This document shows, one piece after another, positions 8,396 through 16,808 of a DNA stretch of 64,000 nt (the first letter of the stretch is position 1; every line of letters starts with the position of its first letter). Made by a program: the position numbers and the translations under genes. This DNA comes from Roseiarcus sp963807735 (GTDB lineage Bacteria > Pseudomonadota > Alphaproteobacteria > Rhizobiales > Beijerinckiaceae), in contig CAWEDI010000016.1 in the NCBI GenBank assembly GCA_963807735.1, positions 1 through 64,000 on the forward strand. Direction: 5' to 3'. The notes below the pieces were generated by a model. That model was not told the DNA's origin and made no database searches. It worked only from the letters and a program-made list of their open reading frames with translations.

Positions 8396-9700
8396 ATGAA
8401 AATTTTCGTGGATATTACGCGGCTTGCGACGCGCATCTTTCGCAGCAGCCCGACCGGCATCGACCGGGTCGAATACGCCTACGCCAAGCACCTCCTGGAG
8501 TCGCAGGGCACGGTTTGCGTGTTCACCGCTCCGGTGTTCTCCGGCGCGATACGAAAGTCGCGCGCGCTCGACCTGTTGTCGAGGGTCGAACGCGCTTGGC
8601 GGCTCGACGACGCCGCGGACGCCGACCCAAACTATGTGGCGCTACGCGCCTGGCTCGACTCCCCGATCGACCTCGCCGCCGCCCGCCCGGTCCGCATCCG
8701 AACCGAGAAGCGCTACCTGTCGATGCTGCGCGAAGCCGACTTCTTCCCGTTGCGCGACATCTTGCGCGCCGAGACTCGGCTGGAGCGCTGGGTGTCGCGC
8801 AACAGCGACGAGCCGGCGATCTTCTTCCACGCCTCGCACGCTCAGTTGCACAAGCCGCACCTGTTCAAGTGGCTGGAGACCGCGGGGCTGCGCTCGGCGT
8901 TCTTCCTGCACGACGCCATTCCGATCGACTTCCCGGAATTTTGCTCGCCCGGCTCGTTCGGACGGCACGTGCAACGCCTGGAGACCGTCTCCGCCCGCGC
9001 CTCGCTGGTGATCGTGAACTCCGGCTATTCGCGCGACACCATCGCGGCGGCGCTCCGAGAGCGCGGCGCGCGCGTGCCCGACATCGAAGTCCTGCCGCTC
9101 GCGGTCGGCGCGGCGTTCGCCAAGCCGGCGGCGCCGCGCCGCCCCAAAGACCCTTATTTCCTCTACGTCGGCAATATCGAGCCGCGTAAGAACATCCTGT
9201 TTCTGCTGGAGGTCTGGCGGCGTCTGGTCGAACGCTATGGCGCACGTACGCCGCGGCTGGTGATCGCCGGGCGGCGCGGCTGGGAGTACGAGAACATCGT
9301 CGACGTGCTCGAACGCTCGCGCGGGCTCGCGCCATTTTTAGCGGAAGCGTCCGACCTCACTGACGCGGGTCTCGCGCAACTGATGGCGGACGCGACGGCG
9401 CTCGTTTACCCCTCGTTCGCCGAGGGATTCGGTCTGCCGATCGCCGAAAGCCTGGCGGTCGGCACGCCCGTCGTGGCCTCGGACATCGCGGCGCATCGCG
9501 AGGTCGGCGAGGGCTTCGCCACCTTCGCCGACGCCATCGACGGGCCGGCCTGGGTCGCCGCCGTCGAAGCGCTGAACGACGAAACGTCGGCGCTTCGCCG
9601 CGACAGCCTGGCGAAGATCGCGACCTATCGACCGTACTCCTGGTCGGCGCATGTCGCCGCGGCGCACGATCTGTTGGAGCGCTACGCGCGCGGCGTGTGA
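8396..9700 (+). CDS. Glycosyltransferase family 4 (GT-B fold)
   Basis: The 434-residue protein begins MKIFVDITRLATRI and has the GT4 C-terminal Rossmann domain with YFLYVGNIEPRKNI, LVIAGRRGWEYENI, and ALVYPSFAEGFGLPIAESLAVGTPVVASDIAAHREV, the E-x7-E nucleotide-sugar donor site. The N-terminal part SSPTGIDRVEYAYAKHLL matches acceptor domains seen in rhamnan and O-antigen glycosyltransferases. It should transfer a sugar from an activated nucleotide donor onto a glycan or lipid at the cytoplasmic face of the membrane. It ends three bases from the convergent edd stop, so no independent terminator fits between. Confidence 0.88.
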   Translation: MKIFVDITRLATRIFRSSPTGIDRVEYAYAKHLLESQGTVCVFTAPVFSGAIRKSRALDLLSRVERAWRLDDAADADPNYVALRAWLDSPIDLAAARPVRIRTEKRYLSMLREADFFPLRDILRAETRLERWVSRNSDEPAIFFHASHAQLHKPHLFKWLETAGLRSAFFLHDAIPIDFPEFCSPGSFGRHVQRLETVSARASLVIVNSGYSRDTIAAALRERGARVPDIEVLPLAVGAAFAKPAAPRRPKDPYFLYVGNIEPRKNILFLLEVWRRLVERYGARTPRLVIAGRRGWEYENIVDVLERSRGLAPFLAEASDLTDAGLAQLMADATALVYPSFAEGFGLPIAESLAVGTPVVASDIAAHREVGEGFATFADAIDGPAWVAAVEALNDETSALRRDSLAKIATYRPYSWSAHVAAAHDLLERYARGV

Positions 9701-9703
9701 GCG

Positions 9704-11524
9704 TCAGTGCGCGAAGATCGACGCGCCTCGGTCGGCGCGCCCGACCTGGCCGCGGAAGGCGCCGAACAGCTCGCGCCCGACCCCGACATGGGCCTGCGTC
9801 AGATCGGTCTCGGCGAGCGCCCGCGCCTCGAAGACGGCGGGATCGACCAGCACTTCCAGCGTGCCTTTCACCGCATCGACGCGGACGACGTCGCCGTCGC
9901 GGATTTTCCCGATCGCGCCGCCGCTCGCCGCCTCCGGCGTAACATGCAGCGCGGCCGGCGCCTTGCCGGAGGCGCCGGACAGCCGCCCGTCGGTGACGAG
10001 CGCGACCTTGTGGCCGCGATCCTGCAAGACTCCGAGCGGCGGCATCAGCTTGTGCAGCTCCGGCATCCCATTGGCCCGCGGCCCCTGGAACCGCACCACC
10101 AGCACCACGTCGCGGTTGAGTTCGCCGGCCCGGAACGCCGCCTGCACCTCCTCCTGCGCGTGAAACACCCGCGCCGGCGCCTCGATCACATGACGCTCCT
10201 TCGCCACGGCGCTGGTCTTGATGACCGCCCGACCGAGCGGCCCCTCCAACACGCGCAAGCCGCCGGTCGCCTGGAACGGGTTCGCCGCGCCGCGCAGCAC
10301 CGTCTCGTCGTGGCTCTTCTCGGTCGCCGGCCGCCACGCCACCGCTCCGTCTTCGGCGAGCGTCGGCTCGACGACGTAGTCGGCAAGCCCGTCGCCGTAG
10401 ACCGTGCGCGCGTCGCCGTGCAGCAGCCCGGCGCCCAGCAGTTCGCGGATCAGCACCGGCATGCCGCCGGCGGCCTGGAAATGGTTCACGTCGGCTTTGC
10501 CGTTGGGATAGACGCGCGTCAGCAGCGGCGTCACCTCGGCGAGATCGGCGAAGTCGTCCCAGGTCAAGGTGATGCCCGCCGCCGCGGCCATGGCGATGAG
10601 GTGGATCGTCAGATTGGTCGAGCCGCCCGTCGCGTGCAGGCCGACCACGCCGTTGACCACGGCGCGCTCGTCGATGACGTGGCCAATCGGCGTGAAGGCG
10701 TTGCCCTTGGCGGTAAGTTCGAGCGCCCGCTTGGCGCCGAGTTCCGTCAACGCGTCGCGCAACGGCGTGTTGGGGTTGATGAACGAGGCGCCCGGCAGGT
10801 GCAGCCCCATGATCTCCATCAGCATCTGGTTGGTGTTGGCGGTGCCGTAAAACGTGCAGGTGCCCGGCCCGTGATAGGCCTGCGACTCTGCTTCCAGGAG
10901 TTCTGCGCGCGTCGCCTTGCCCTCGGCGTAGAGCTGGCGGATTTTCGATTTTTCGTCGTTGGAGAGCCCGGACGGCATCGGCCCGGCCGGGATGAACACG
11001 GCGGGAAGGTGTCCGAACGACAGCGCGCCGATCAGCAAGCCCGGCACGATCTTGTCGCAGACGCCGAGATAGACCGCCGCGTCGAACATCTGGTGCGACA
11101 GCGCCACCGCCGTCGACAGCGCGATGACGTCGCGCGAGAACAGGCTGAGGTCCATGCCGGCCTCGCCCTGGGTGACGCCATCGCACATGGCGGGCACGCC
11201 GCCGGCGACCTGCGCCGTCGCGCCGGCCGCGCGCGCGGCGCGCTTGATAAGCTCGGGATAGCGTTCATAGGGCTGATGCGCCGACAGCATGTCGTTATAG
11301 GCGGTTACGATGCCGAGATTGGGCGCCTCGCCGTCGCGCAGGGCCGCTTTGTCCCCGGGTGCGCAGGCGGCGAAGCCGTGCGCGAAATTGGCGCAACCCA
11401 GTTTCTTGCGCGCCGGTCCTTCCGACGCCGCCTTGTCGATGCGCTCCAGGTAGGCCGAGCGGGTCGGGCGGCTGCGGGCCGCGAGACGCTCGGTCACTTC
11501 GCCGATGCGGGCTTGGCAAGGCAT
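9704..11524 (-). CDS. edd: Phosphogluconate dehydratase (Entner-Doudoroff)
   Basis: The 606-residue protein matches the length of E. coli Edd (603). Diagnostic segments are LGIVTAYNDMLSAHQPYERYP, AQVAGGVPAMCDGVTQGE, SLFSRDVIALSTA, GVCDKIVPGL, FYGTANTNQMLMEIMGLHLPG, and VALVTDGRLSGASGKAPAALHVTPE; they carry the cysteines that hold the [4Fe-4S] cluster. It dehydrates 6-phosphogluconate to KDPG. I chose the ATG at 11524 because GGAGG lies six bases before it; a further ATG at 11536 has no such site. No eda or zwf is adjacent. It diverges from ispH across a 150-base promoter region. Confidence 0.97.
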   Translation of the reverse strand: MPCQARIGEVTERLAARSRPTRSAYLERIDKAASEGPARKKLGCANFAHGFAACAPGDKAALRDGEAPNLGIVTAYNDMLSAHQPYERYPELIKRAARAAGATAQVAGGVPAMCDGVTQGEAGMDLSLFSRDVIALSTAVALSHQMFDAAVYLGVCDKIVPGLLIGALSFGHLPAVFIPAGPMPSGLSNDEKSKIRQLYAEGKATRAELLEAESQAYHGPGTCTFYGTANTNQMLMEIMGLHLPGASFINPNTPLRDALTELGAKRALELTAKGNAFTPIGHVIDERAVVNGVVGLHATGGSTNLTIHLIAMAAAAGITLTWDDFADLAEVTPLLTRVYPNGKADVNHFQAAGGMPVLIRELLGAGLLHGDARTVYGDGLADYVVEPTLAEDGAVAWRPATEKSHDETVLRGAANPFQATGGLRVLEGPLGRAVIKTSAVAKERHVIEAPARVFHAQEEVQAAFRAGELNRDVVLVVRFQGPRANGMPELHKLMPPLGVLQDRGHKVALVTDGRLSGASGKAPAALHVTPEAASGGAIGKIRDGDVVRVDAVKGTLEVLVDPAVFEARALAETDLTQAHVGVGRELFGAFRGQVGRADRGASIFAH

Positions 11525-11677
11525 GTGGGCCTCCATAACTGTGCAAACCTGGTCTCATAGGGCGCCGCTACGGCACTTGAAAGCCGCATGTCGCCCGGCC
11601 GCCGCAGCAAGGTCGGGGCCAAGCGCGGCTTGACACCCGCGCGCGGCTCTTCGATGACGGGCCGCCAGGAGCGCCTA

Positions 11678-12640
11678 ATGTTCGAAAAACCGAAACTCCG
11701 CGTCATTCTGTGCTCGCCGCGCGGCTTTTGCGCCGGCGTCACGCGCGCTATCGACGTGGTCGAAACCGCGCTGAAGCTGCACGGCGCGCCGGTTTACGTG
11801 CGGCACGAAATTGTACACAATAAATACGTCGTGGATTCGCTAAAAGCGAAAGGCGCGATCTTCGTCAAAGAGCTTGACGAAATCCCCGACGGCGCGGCGC
11901 CGGTTATTTTCTCCGCGCATGGGGTGCCGAAATCCGCGCCGGCCGAGGCCGAGCGGCGCCGGCTCAACGCGATCGACGCCACCTGCCCGCTGGTCACCAA
12001 GGTGCATCGCGAGGCGCAGGCGCATTTCAAGCGGGGCCGCCACATTCTCCTGATCGGCCACGCCGGCCATCCCGAGGTGGTCGGCACCCTGGGACAGCTC
12101 CCGCCGGGCGCGATCACGCTGATCGGCGAGCGTCATGAGGTCGAGGCGCTGCAAGTCCCCGAGGGCAAGGAGCTCGCCTTCGTCACGCAGACCACGCTGT
12201 CGGTGGACGACACCCGCGACGTGATCGAGGCGTTGAAGGTGAAGTTCCCGCATATCCAGGAGCCGCCGGTCGAGGACATCTGCTACGCCACCACCAACCG
12301 CCAGGAGGCGGTCAAGGCGGCGGCGCATCAGGTTGATGCGGTGATCGTCGTCGGCGCCGCCAATTCCTCCAATTCGCAGCGCTTGCGGGAGGTAGCGGAG
12401 CGCGAGGGCTGCGCCGTGTCGCTGCTGGTGCCGAGCGTCGAGGCGCTCGATTTCGGCCAGCTGGAAGGGGCGCGGTCGGTGGCGATCACCGCCGGCGCTT
12501 CGGCCCCGGAGATCCTGGTCGAGCAGATTCTCGACGGTCTCGCCGAGCGTTACATGCTCGCGGTCGAGACCCTGACGACGCGCGAGGAGAACATGTTCTT
12601 CCCGCTACCGCGTGCGCTGCGCGAGCCGGCGGCGACCTGA
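11678..12640 (+). CDS. ispH: 4-hydroxy-3-methylbut-2-enyl diphosphate reductase (IspH)
   Basis: The 320-residue enzyme makes IPP and DMAPP in the last step of the MEP isoprenoid pathway. It starts MFEKPKLRVILCSPRGFCAGV with the first cluster Cys, has ATCPLVTKVH with the second, and CYATTNRQEAV with the third, all needed for the [4Fe-4S] centre; HGVPKSAPAEA and GHAGHPEVVGT carry the substrate-binding histidines. The ATG at 11678 has AGGAG six bases upstream; the longer open frame before it is unlikely. Its stop shares a base with the thrB start, so the two are coupled. Confidence 0.97.
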   Translation: MFEKPKLRVILCSPRGFCAGVTRAIDVVETALKLHGAPVYVRHEIVHNKYVVDSLKAKGAIFVKELDEIPDGAAPVIFSAHGVPKSAPAEAERRRLNAIDATCPLVTKVHREAQAHFKRGRHILLIGHAGHPEVVGTLGQLPPGAITLIGERHEVEALQVPEGKELAFVTQTTLSVDDTRDVIEALKVKFPHIQEPPVEDICYATTNRQEAVKAAAHQVDAVIVVGAANSSNSQRLREVAEREGCAVSLLVPSVEALDFGQLEGARSVAITAGASAPEILVEQILDGLAERYMLAVETLTTREENMFFPLPRALREPAAT

Positions 12641-13605
12641 TGGCGGTCTACACGGAGGTCAGCGACGAAGCGCTGGCGGCGTTCCTGCGCGGCTACGATC
12701 TCGGCGCGCCGCTGTCGCTGAAAGGCATCGCCGAGGGGGTCGAGAACTCCAACTTTCTGCTGCACACCGAGCGCGGCGAATTCCTGCTGACGCTCTACGA
12801 GAAACGCGTCGAGGAAGCGGACCTGCCGTTCTTCCTCGGGCTGATGGAGCACCTGGCGAAGCGCGACGTCACCTGCCCGCAGCCGGTGCGGGCGCGGAAC
12901 GGCGCGGCGATCGGGCGATTGGCGGGTCGCGCGGCGGCGATCGTCACCTTCCTCGAAGGCTTGTCGGTGCGGCGGCCGACGGTCGAGCATTGCGGCGAGG
13001 TCGGGGAGGCGCTGGCGCGCATGCACGCCGCGGGGGCCGAATTCACCTTGACGCGGCGCAACGCGCTCTCGATCCACGGCTGGCCGGCTTTGTTCGAGGC
13101 GGCGCGGGCGCGGGCGGACGAAGTCGCGCCGGGCCTCACGCGCGAGACCGCGTCGCAACTTGCCGCCTTGCAGGCGATTTGGCCGGAGGGTCTCCCGGCC
13201 GGCGTAATTCATGCGGACCTGTTTCCTGACAACGTGTTTTTTCTCGCCGACAGGCTCTCCGGCCTCATCGACTTCTACTTCGCCTGCAATGATTTTCTCG
13301 CCTACGATCTCGCGATCTGCTTGAATTCCTGGGCGTTCGAGCCGGAGGCTTCGTTCAACCTCGCCAAGGGCCGGGCGATGATCGAAGGTTACGAGCGCGT
13401 CCGCCGCCTGACCGCCGAAGAGGCCGAGGCGCTGCCGATCCTGGCGCGCGGCGCGGCGCTGCGCTTCATGCTGACGCGGCTGGTCGACTGGCTTAACGTA
13501 CCGGCCGGCGCGCTGGTGAAGCCGAAGGACCCGCTGGAATATCTGCAAAAACTCCGGGTCCACTCGGGCTTCAAGTCGGCGCGCGACTACGGCTGGCGCG
13601 CTTGA
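12640..13605 (+). CDS. thrB: Homoserine kinase, ThrB type II (APH fold)
   Basis: The 321-residue protein begins MAVYTEVSDEALAAFLRGYDLG and has the aminoglycoside-phosphotransferase-like kinase motifs GVIHADLFPDNVFF (catalytic loop) and GLIDFYFACNDFLAYDLAI (metal-binding). This is the Rhizobiales/Pseudomonas type of homoserine kinase, unrelated to the GHMP enzyme of E. coli. It phosphorylates L-homoserine for threonine synthesis. It overlaps ispH by one base at the 5' end and rnhA by four at the 3' end, the standard order in this group. Confidence 0.93.
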   Translation: MAVYTEVSDEALAAFLRGYDLGAPLSLKGIAEGVENSNFLLHTERGEFLLTLYEKRVEEADLPFFLGLMEHLAKRDVTCPQPVRARNGAAIGRLAGRAAAIVTFLEGLSVRRPTVEHCGEVGEALARMHAAGAEFTLTRRNALSIHGWPALFEAARARADEVAPGLTRETASQLAALQAIWPEGLPAGVIHADLFPDNVFFLADRLSGLIDFYFACNDFLAYDLAICLNSWAFEPEASFNLAKGRAMIEGYERVRRLTAEEAEALPILARGAALRFMLTRLVDWLNVPAGALVKPKDPLEYLQKLRVHSGFKSARDYGWRA

Positions 13606-14060
13606 GCCGGGTCGAGATTTGGACCGACGGCGCCTGCTCCGGCAATCCGGGCCCGGGCGGCTGGGGGGCGATTCTGCGCTCCGGCGCCGGGAGCAAGGAG
13701 CTCAGCGGCGGCGAGGCGCTGACCACCAACAACCGCATGGAGCTTTCCGCGGCGATCGCGGCGCTGGAGGCGCTGAACCGCGACTGCGAAGTCGATCTGC
13801 ATACGGATTCGCAATATCTCCGCCAGGGCGTGACGAGCTGGCTCGCCGGCTGGAAGCGCAACGGCTGGCGCACCGCCGACCGCAAGCCGGTGAAGAACGT
13901 CGACCTGTGGCAGCGCCTCGACGAAGCGGCGCAGCGCCACACGATCGCCTGGCGCTGGGTGAGGGGTCACGCGGGCGACGCGATGAACGAGCGCGCCGAC
14001 GAACTTGCGCGCGCGGGCATGAAGCCGTTCCTGCGCAAAGGCGTCGGGGGGATTGCATGA
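13602..14060 (+). CDS. rnhA: Ribonuclease HI
   Basis: A 152-residue RNase H fold enzyme that cuts RNA in RNA-DNA hybrids. All four catalytic carboxylates are visible: Asp in WTDGACSGNPG, Glu in NRMELSA, Asp in HTDSQYL, and Asp in RGHAGDAMNERAD. The start is TTG at 13602, read inside the thrB stop (TTGA overlap), which explains why no separate ribosome binding site is needed. The end overlaps the next gene by ATGA. Confidence 0.96.
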   Translation: MSRVEIWTDGACSGNPGPGGWGAILRSGAGSKELSGGEALTTNNRMELSAAIAALEALNRDCEVDLHTDSQYLRQGVTSWLAGWKRNGWRTADRKPVKNVDLWQRLDEAAQRHTIAWRWVRGHAGDAMNERADELARAGMKPFLRKGVGGIA

Positions 14061-14308
14061 GCGAGGCCGAGGTCTACGCGGGCCTTACCGAAATCTTCCA
14101 CGAATTGTTCGCCGACGATTCGATCGCACTCACGCCGACGACGACGGCGGCCGATGTCAAAGGCTGGGATTCTTTCAACCACATCAATATCGTCGCCGCC
14201 GCCGAGGAACGCTTCGGGGTCCGATTCACCTCGCGCGAGATCGACGCTCTCGGCAACGTCGGCGACCTCGCCCGGCTGATCCTGGCCCGCCGTAGCCAAC
14301 CCCGCTGA
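14057..14308 (+). CDS. Acyl carrier protein (phosphopantetheine attachment domain)
   Basis: An 83-residue acidic four-helix protein with the carrier motif GWDSFNHINIV, in which the Ser receives 4'-phosphopantetheine. It is a stand-alone carrier of the type found in secondary or polyketide/lipid pathways rather than the housekeeping AcpP (whose motif is DSLD). It is coupled to rnhA by an ATGA overlap, which is unusual cargo for this operon. No acyl-transferring or condensing enzyme is within the window. The nearest possible partners are the PhyH-like oxygenase and glycosyltransferase about 5 kb upstream. Confidence 0.85.
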   Translation: MSEAEVYAGLTEIFHELFADDSIALTPTTTAADVKGWDSFNHINIVAAAEERFGVRFTSREIDALGNVGDLARLILARRSQPR

Positions 14309-14370
14309 CGATTGCGCGCGGCCGCACCGTAAGTATCATATCCCCGCTATCAAACGGGGGGTTCCAGATT

Positions 14371-14988
14371 ATGACGGATCGCAAACTGTTCGGGCTCTTG
14401 TCCGGCGCGAACGTAACGGCGATCGTGTGCGCGGCCATTCTCGGCCCGAGCGCGGTTTACGCGGCCGTGGAGTTTGTCAACGTCGCACTGGTCAACCCTA
14501 CGTCGGGGGTAACCGCGAACGTCGACGCTTCGCAGCGCGTGTGGGTCTACGACACCGTGGCGGGTTATCGGAACTATCCCGGCGATTTTGTCGACATCAG
14601 GATGGTCGGCCACGGCAACGAGTGCGAGACATCGCAGCAATACGCCGTCCCCGCCGGGAAAGCGTTTGTCATCACCGCGCTTAGCGGTTTCGTGGTTCAA
14701 TCCACCACCTCCACCAACAACGCCGGCTTTACGATCTACTCGGGCGCAAATTGCACCGGCAATCCCTTGACCGACAGTCTCGCCTCGACCTCGACGGCCG
14801 CGCCTTATGTGCCCATCTCCGTCGCCTACGGCGCCGGCATCCCGGTCCCCGCCGGTTCGACGATCAGCCAGTTTTCCGGGACCAACACCGGCGTGACGTA
14901 TATTCACGGTTATCTTGTGCCGGCGTCGACGATAACATCAGGTTATTTTGGCTCGCAGACTTGCGCGGCCGCCTCGCGTTCGCCGTAA
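14371..14988 (+). CDS. Secreted protein of unknown function
   Basis: The 205-residue protein has a signal peptide (LFGLLSGANVTAIVCAAILG, probable cleavage after AVYA at about residue 31) and a mature Thr/Ser/Gly-rich beta-type domain with two cysteines (ECETS at about 88 and ANCTG at about 128), plus QTCAA near the C-terminus. Recurrent short hydrophobic strands (FVITALSGFVVQ, GFTIYSGANC, TVYIHGYLVP-like) suggest a small beta sandwich. I do not recognise a family. The start at 14371 follows a G-rich run. It is flanked by the acyl carrier protein and a convergent membrane gene and seems to be monocistronic. Confidence 0.6.
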   Translation: MTDRKLFGLLSGANVTAIVCAAILGPSAVYAAVEFVNVALVNPTSGVTANVDASQRVWVYDTVAGYRNYPGDFVDIRMVGHGNECETSQQYAVPAGKAFVITALSGFVVQSTTSTNNAGFTIYSGANCTGNPLTDSLASTSTAAPYVPISVAYGAGIPVPAGSTISQFSGTNTGVTYIHGYLVPASTITSGYFGSQTCAAASRSP

Positions 14989-15017
14989 GGCTGCGGACGA
15001 GCGCGGATTTCCGGCCG

Positions 15018-15449
15018 TCAGAGCAGGTTCGCCCACGTGTGAAGCAGCGGAACGTCGAGCCACGCCCGCAACGGCGCTAGCCGCTCCCAGCCGTGACCGA
15101 GCAGCGACGTTAGCAGACGATAGGCGCACAGCAGCTCGACGAACGCGGCGAAGACGATGCTGAGAACGGCGAAGCTGCGCCTTATCGGCATGTTGAGCTG
15201 GTGGCGCGTCGCGTGGTCGTGCGGCTCGGAAGTCACCCAGGATACCGTCATGCCGAACAGCGAGACGGCGTTGAGGCCGTAATATTGCCATCGCCGCGAA
15301 ATGACGAAGGTGAAGCAATACGATAGCCCGATGCAGGCGACGATGATCTCGGTGTTGCGGTCATGAATGTTGTCGAGCACCCACCACGAAATGACCAGGC
15401 TCGCCAAGCCGACCAATATCCTTACGACGATCGCAATGAAATCCGTCAT
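15018..15449 (-). CDS. Small inner-membrane protein of unknown function
   Basis: A 143-residue protein with three or four hydrophobic segments: IAIVVRILVGLASLVISWWV (residues 5-24), IIVACIGLSYCFTFVIS (about 36-52), YGLNAVSLFGMTVSWVT (about 58-74) and FAVLSIVFAAFVELLCAYRLL (about 95-115). The ATG at 15449 has GGGGAG upstream on its strand; the longer open frame would overlap the promoter of the nuclease gene that runs the other way. No family recognised. Confidence 0.6.
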   Translation of the reverse strand: MTDFIAIVVRILVGLASLVISWWVLDNIHDRNTEIIVACIGLSYCFTFVISRRWQYYGLNAVSLFGMTVSWVTSEPHDHATRHQLNMPIRRSFAVLSIVFAAFVELLCAYRLLTSLLGHGWERLAPLRAWLDVPLLHTWANLL

Positions 15450-15587
15450 GTCTCCCCTCGCTCGCCGGGCCGCCGAGTCGGCTGATGCGTTGGCGCGGAG
15501 GGATATACGAGGCCGCTGGCGCACGCCATCTGTGGACGGCGCCGGCGCGACGCTTTGCCTGGGGACCCGCGCGGCTTATCAGACGCG

Positions 15588-16808
15588 ATGCGATTCTCCT
15601 TCATCCACGCCGCCGATTTGCATATCGACAGCCCGCTCGCCGCGCTCGGCGCGAAGGACGCCGAGGTCGCCGCGACCTTCGCCGCCGCCGGCCGGACCGC
15701 CGTTGAACGGCTGATTGCGGAGACGATCGAGAGCGGCGCGAAATTCCTGCTCGTCGCCGGCGACGTATTCGATGGCGATTGGCGCGACGTCACGACCGGC
15801 CTGTTCTTCGTGCGCCAATTGGGCAAGCTCGACCGCGCCGGCGTCCGCACCTTCCTCATCAAAGGCAACCACGACGCCGAGAACCGCATGTCGCGCGGCC
15901 TCACGCTGCCCGCCAGCGCGCACATGTTCGAGGCGCGCAAAAGCCAGACGCAGGTGATCGAACCCCTGCGCGTCGCGATCCACGGGCGCAGTTTCCCGGA
16001 GCGCGAGACGCCCGAGGATTTCCTGGCGAGCTACGCGCCGCGGCGCGAGGGTTGGCTCAACATCGGGCTGTTGCACACCAGCCTCAACGGCTCGCGCGGC
16101 CATGTCCCCTACGCGCCCTGCACGTCGCAGGACCTCGCTCGCTTCGGTTACGATTATTGGGCGCTCGGCCATATCCACGCCGCCGAGATCGTCGCCCGCG
16201 ACCCTTGGATCGTCTATCCCGGCAATCTGCAAGGCCGCAGCCCGCGCGAGACCGGCCCCAAAGGCGCCATCCGGGTGACGGTCGAAGACGGCCGCATCCT
16301 CGCCGTCGAACCGATCACGCTCGACGCCGCGCGCTGGGCGCACGAGCGCGTCGACGTCTCCGGGCTCGATGACGAGGACGCCGCGCTGGCGCGAATCGGC
16401 GACGCCATCGCCGCCGCCGCGCTCGCCGCCGACGGCCGGCCGCTCGCGCTGCGACTGACGTTGACCGGGCAGACCCCCGCGCACGCCCGCTTCGTCGCGC
16501 GCCGCGAACATTTGCAGGACGAGGCGCGCGGCGCGGCGACGCGACTTTCGGCCGCGTGCTGGGTCGAGCGGCTGCGCGTCGAGACGCGCGCCCCCGCCGT
16601 CGCCGTCGCGCCCGATCCCGACGCGCTCGACGTCGCCGGTCTGGTCGCGGCGGCGGCGAGCGACCCGGAGTTCGCCGCCGTCGTCGCCGAGCTCACGGCC
16701 AGCCTCGCGGAGAAACTGCCGCGCGAATTGCGCGACGCGTTCGTTTCGCTCGAAGGCGCGAGGGCCGCCGATCTCGCCCGCGATCTCCTGCTTGGGGCGA
16801 ATGGATGA
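15588..16808 (+). CDS. DNA repair exonuclease, SbcD/YhaO-like metallophosphoesterase
   Basis: The 406-residue protein has the calcineurin-like phosphoesterase motifs in order: HAADLHIDSPL, LVAGDVFDGDW, IKGNHDAENR, and GHIHAAEIV. This is the Mre11/SbcD nuclease fold with the YhaO-type C-terminal region. It partners the downstream AAA ATPase to process DNA ends or hairpins. The start MRFSFIHAADLH at 15588 is the one that matches the family N-terminus. Its stop overlaps the ATPase start by ATGA, so the two subunits are made together. Confidence 0.9.
   Translation: MRFSFIHAADLHIDSPLAALGAKDAEVAATFAAAGRTAVERLIAETIESGAKFLLVAGDVFDGDWRDVTTGLFFVRQLGKLDRAGVRTFLIKGNHDAENRMSRGLTLPASAHMFEARKSQTQVIEPLRVAIHGRSFPERETPEDFLASYAPRREGWLNIGLLHTSLNGSRGHVPYAPCTSQDLARFGYDYWALGHIHAAEIVARDPWIVYPGNLQGRSPRETGPKGAIRVTVEDGRILAVEPITLDAARWAHERVDVSGLDDEDAALARIGDAIAAAALAADGRPLALRLTLTGQTPAHARFVARREHLQDEARGAATRLSAACWVERLRVETRAPAVAVAPDPDALDVAGLVAAAASDPEFAAVVAELTASLAEKLPRELRDAFVSLEGARAADLARDLLLGANG

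Noticed and set aside
9707..11560. 617-codon open frame on the plus strand
   Set aside because: It is the antisense shadow of edd; the translation is Arg/His/Gly-rich without domains, while the minus strand gives a complete Edd.
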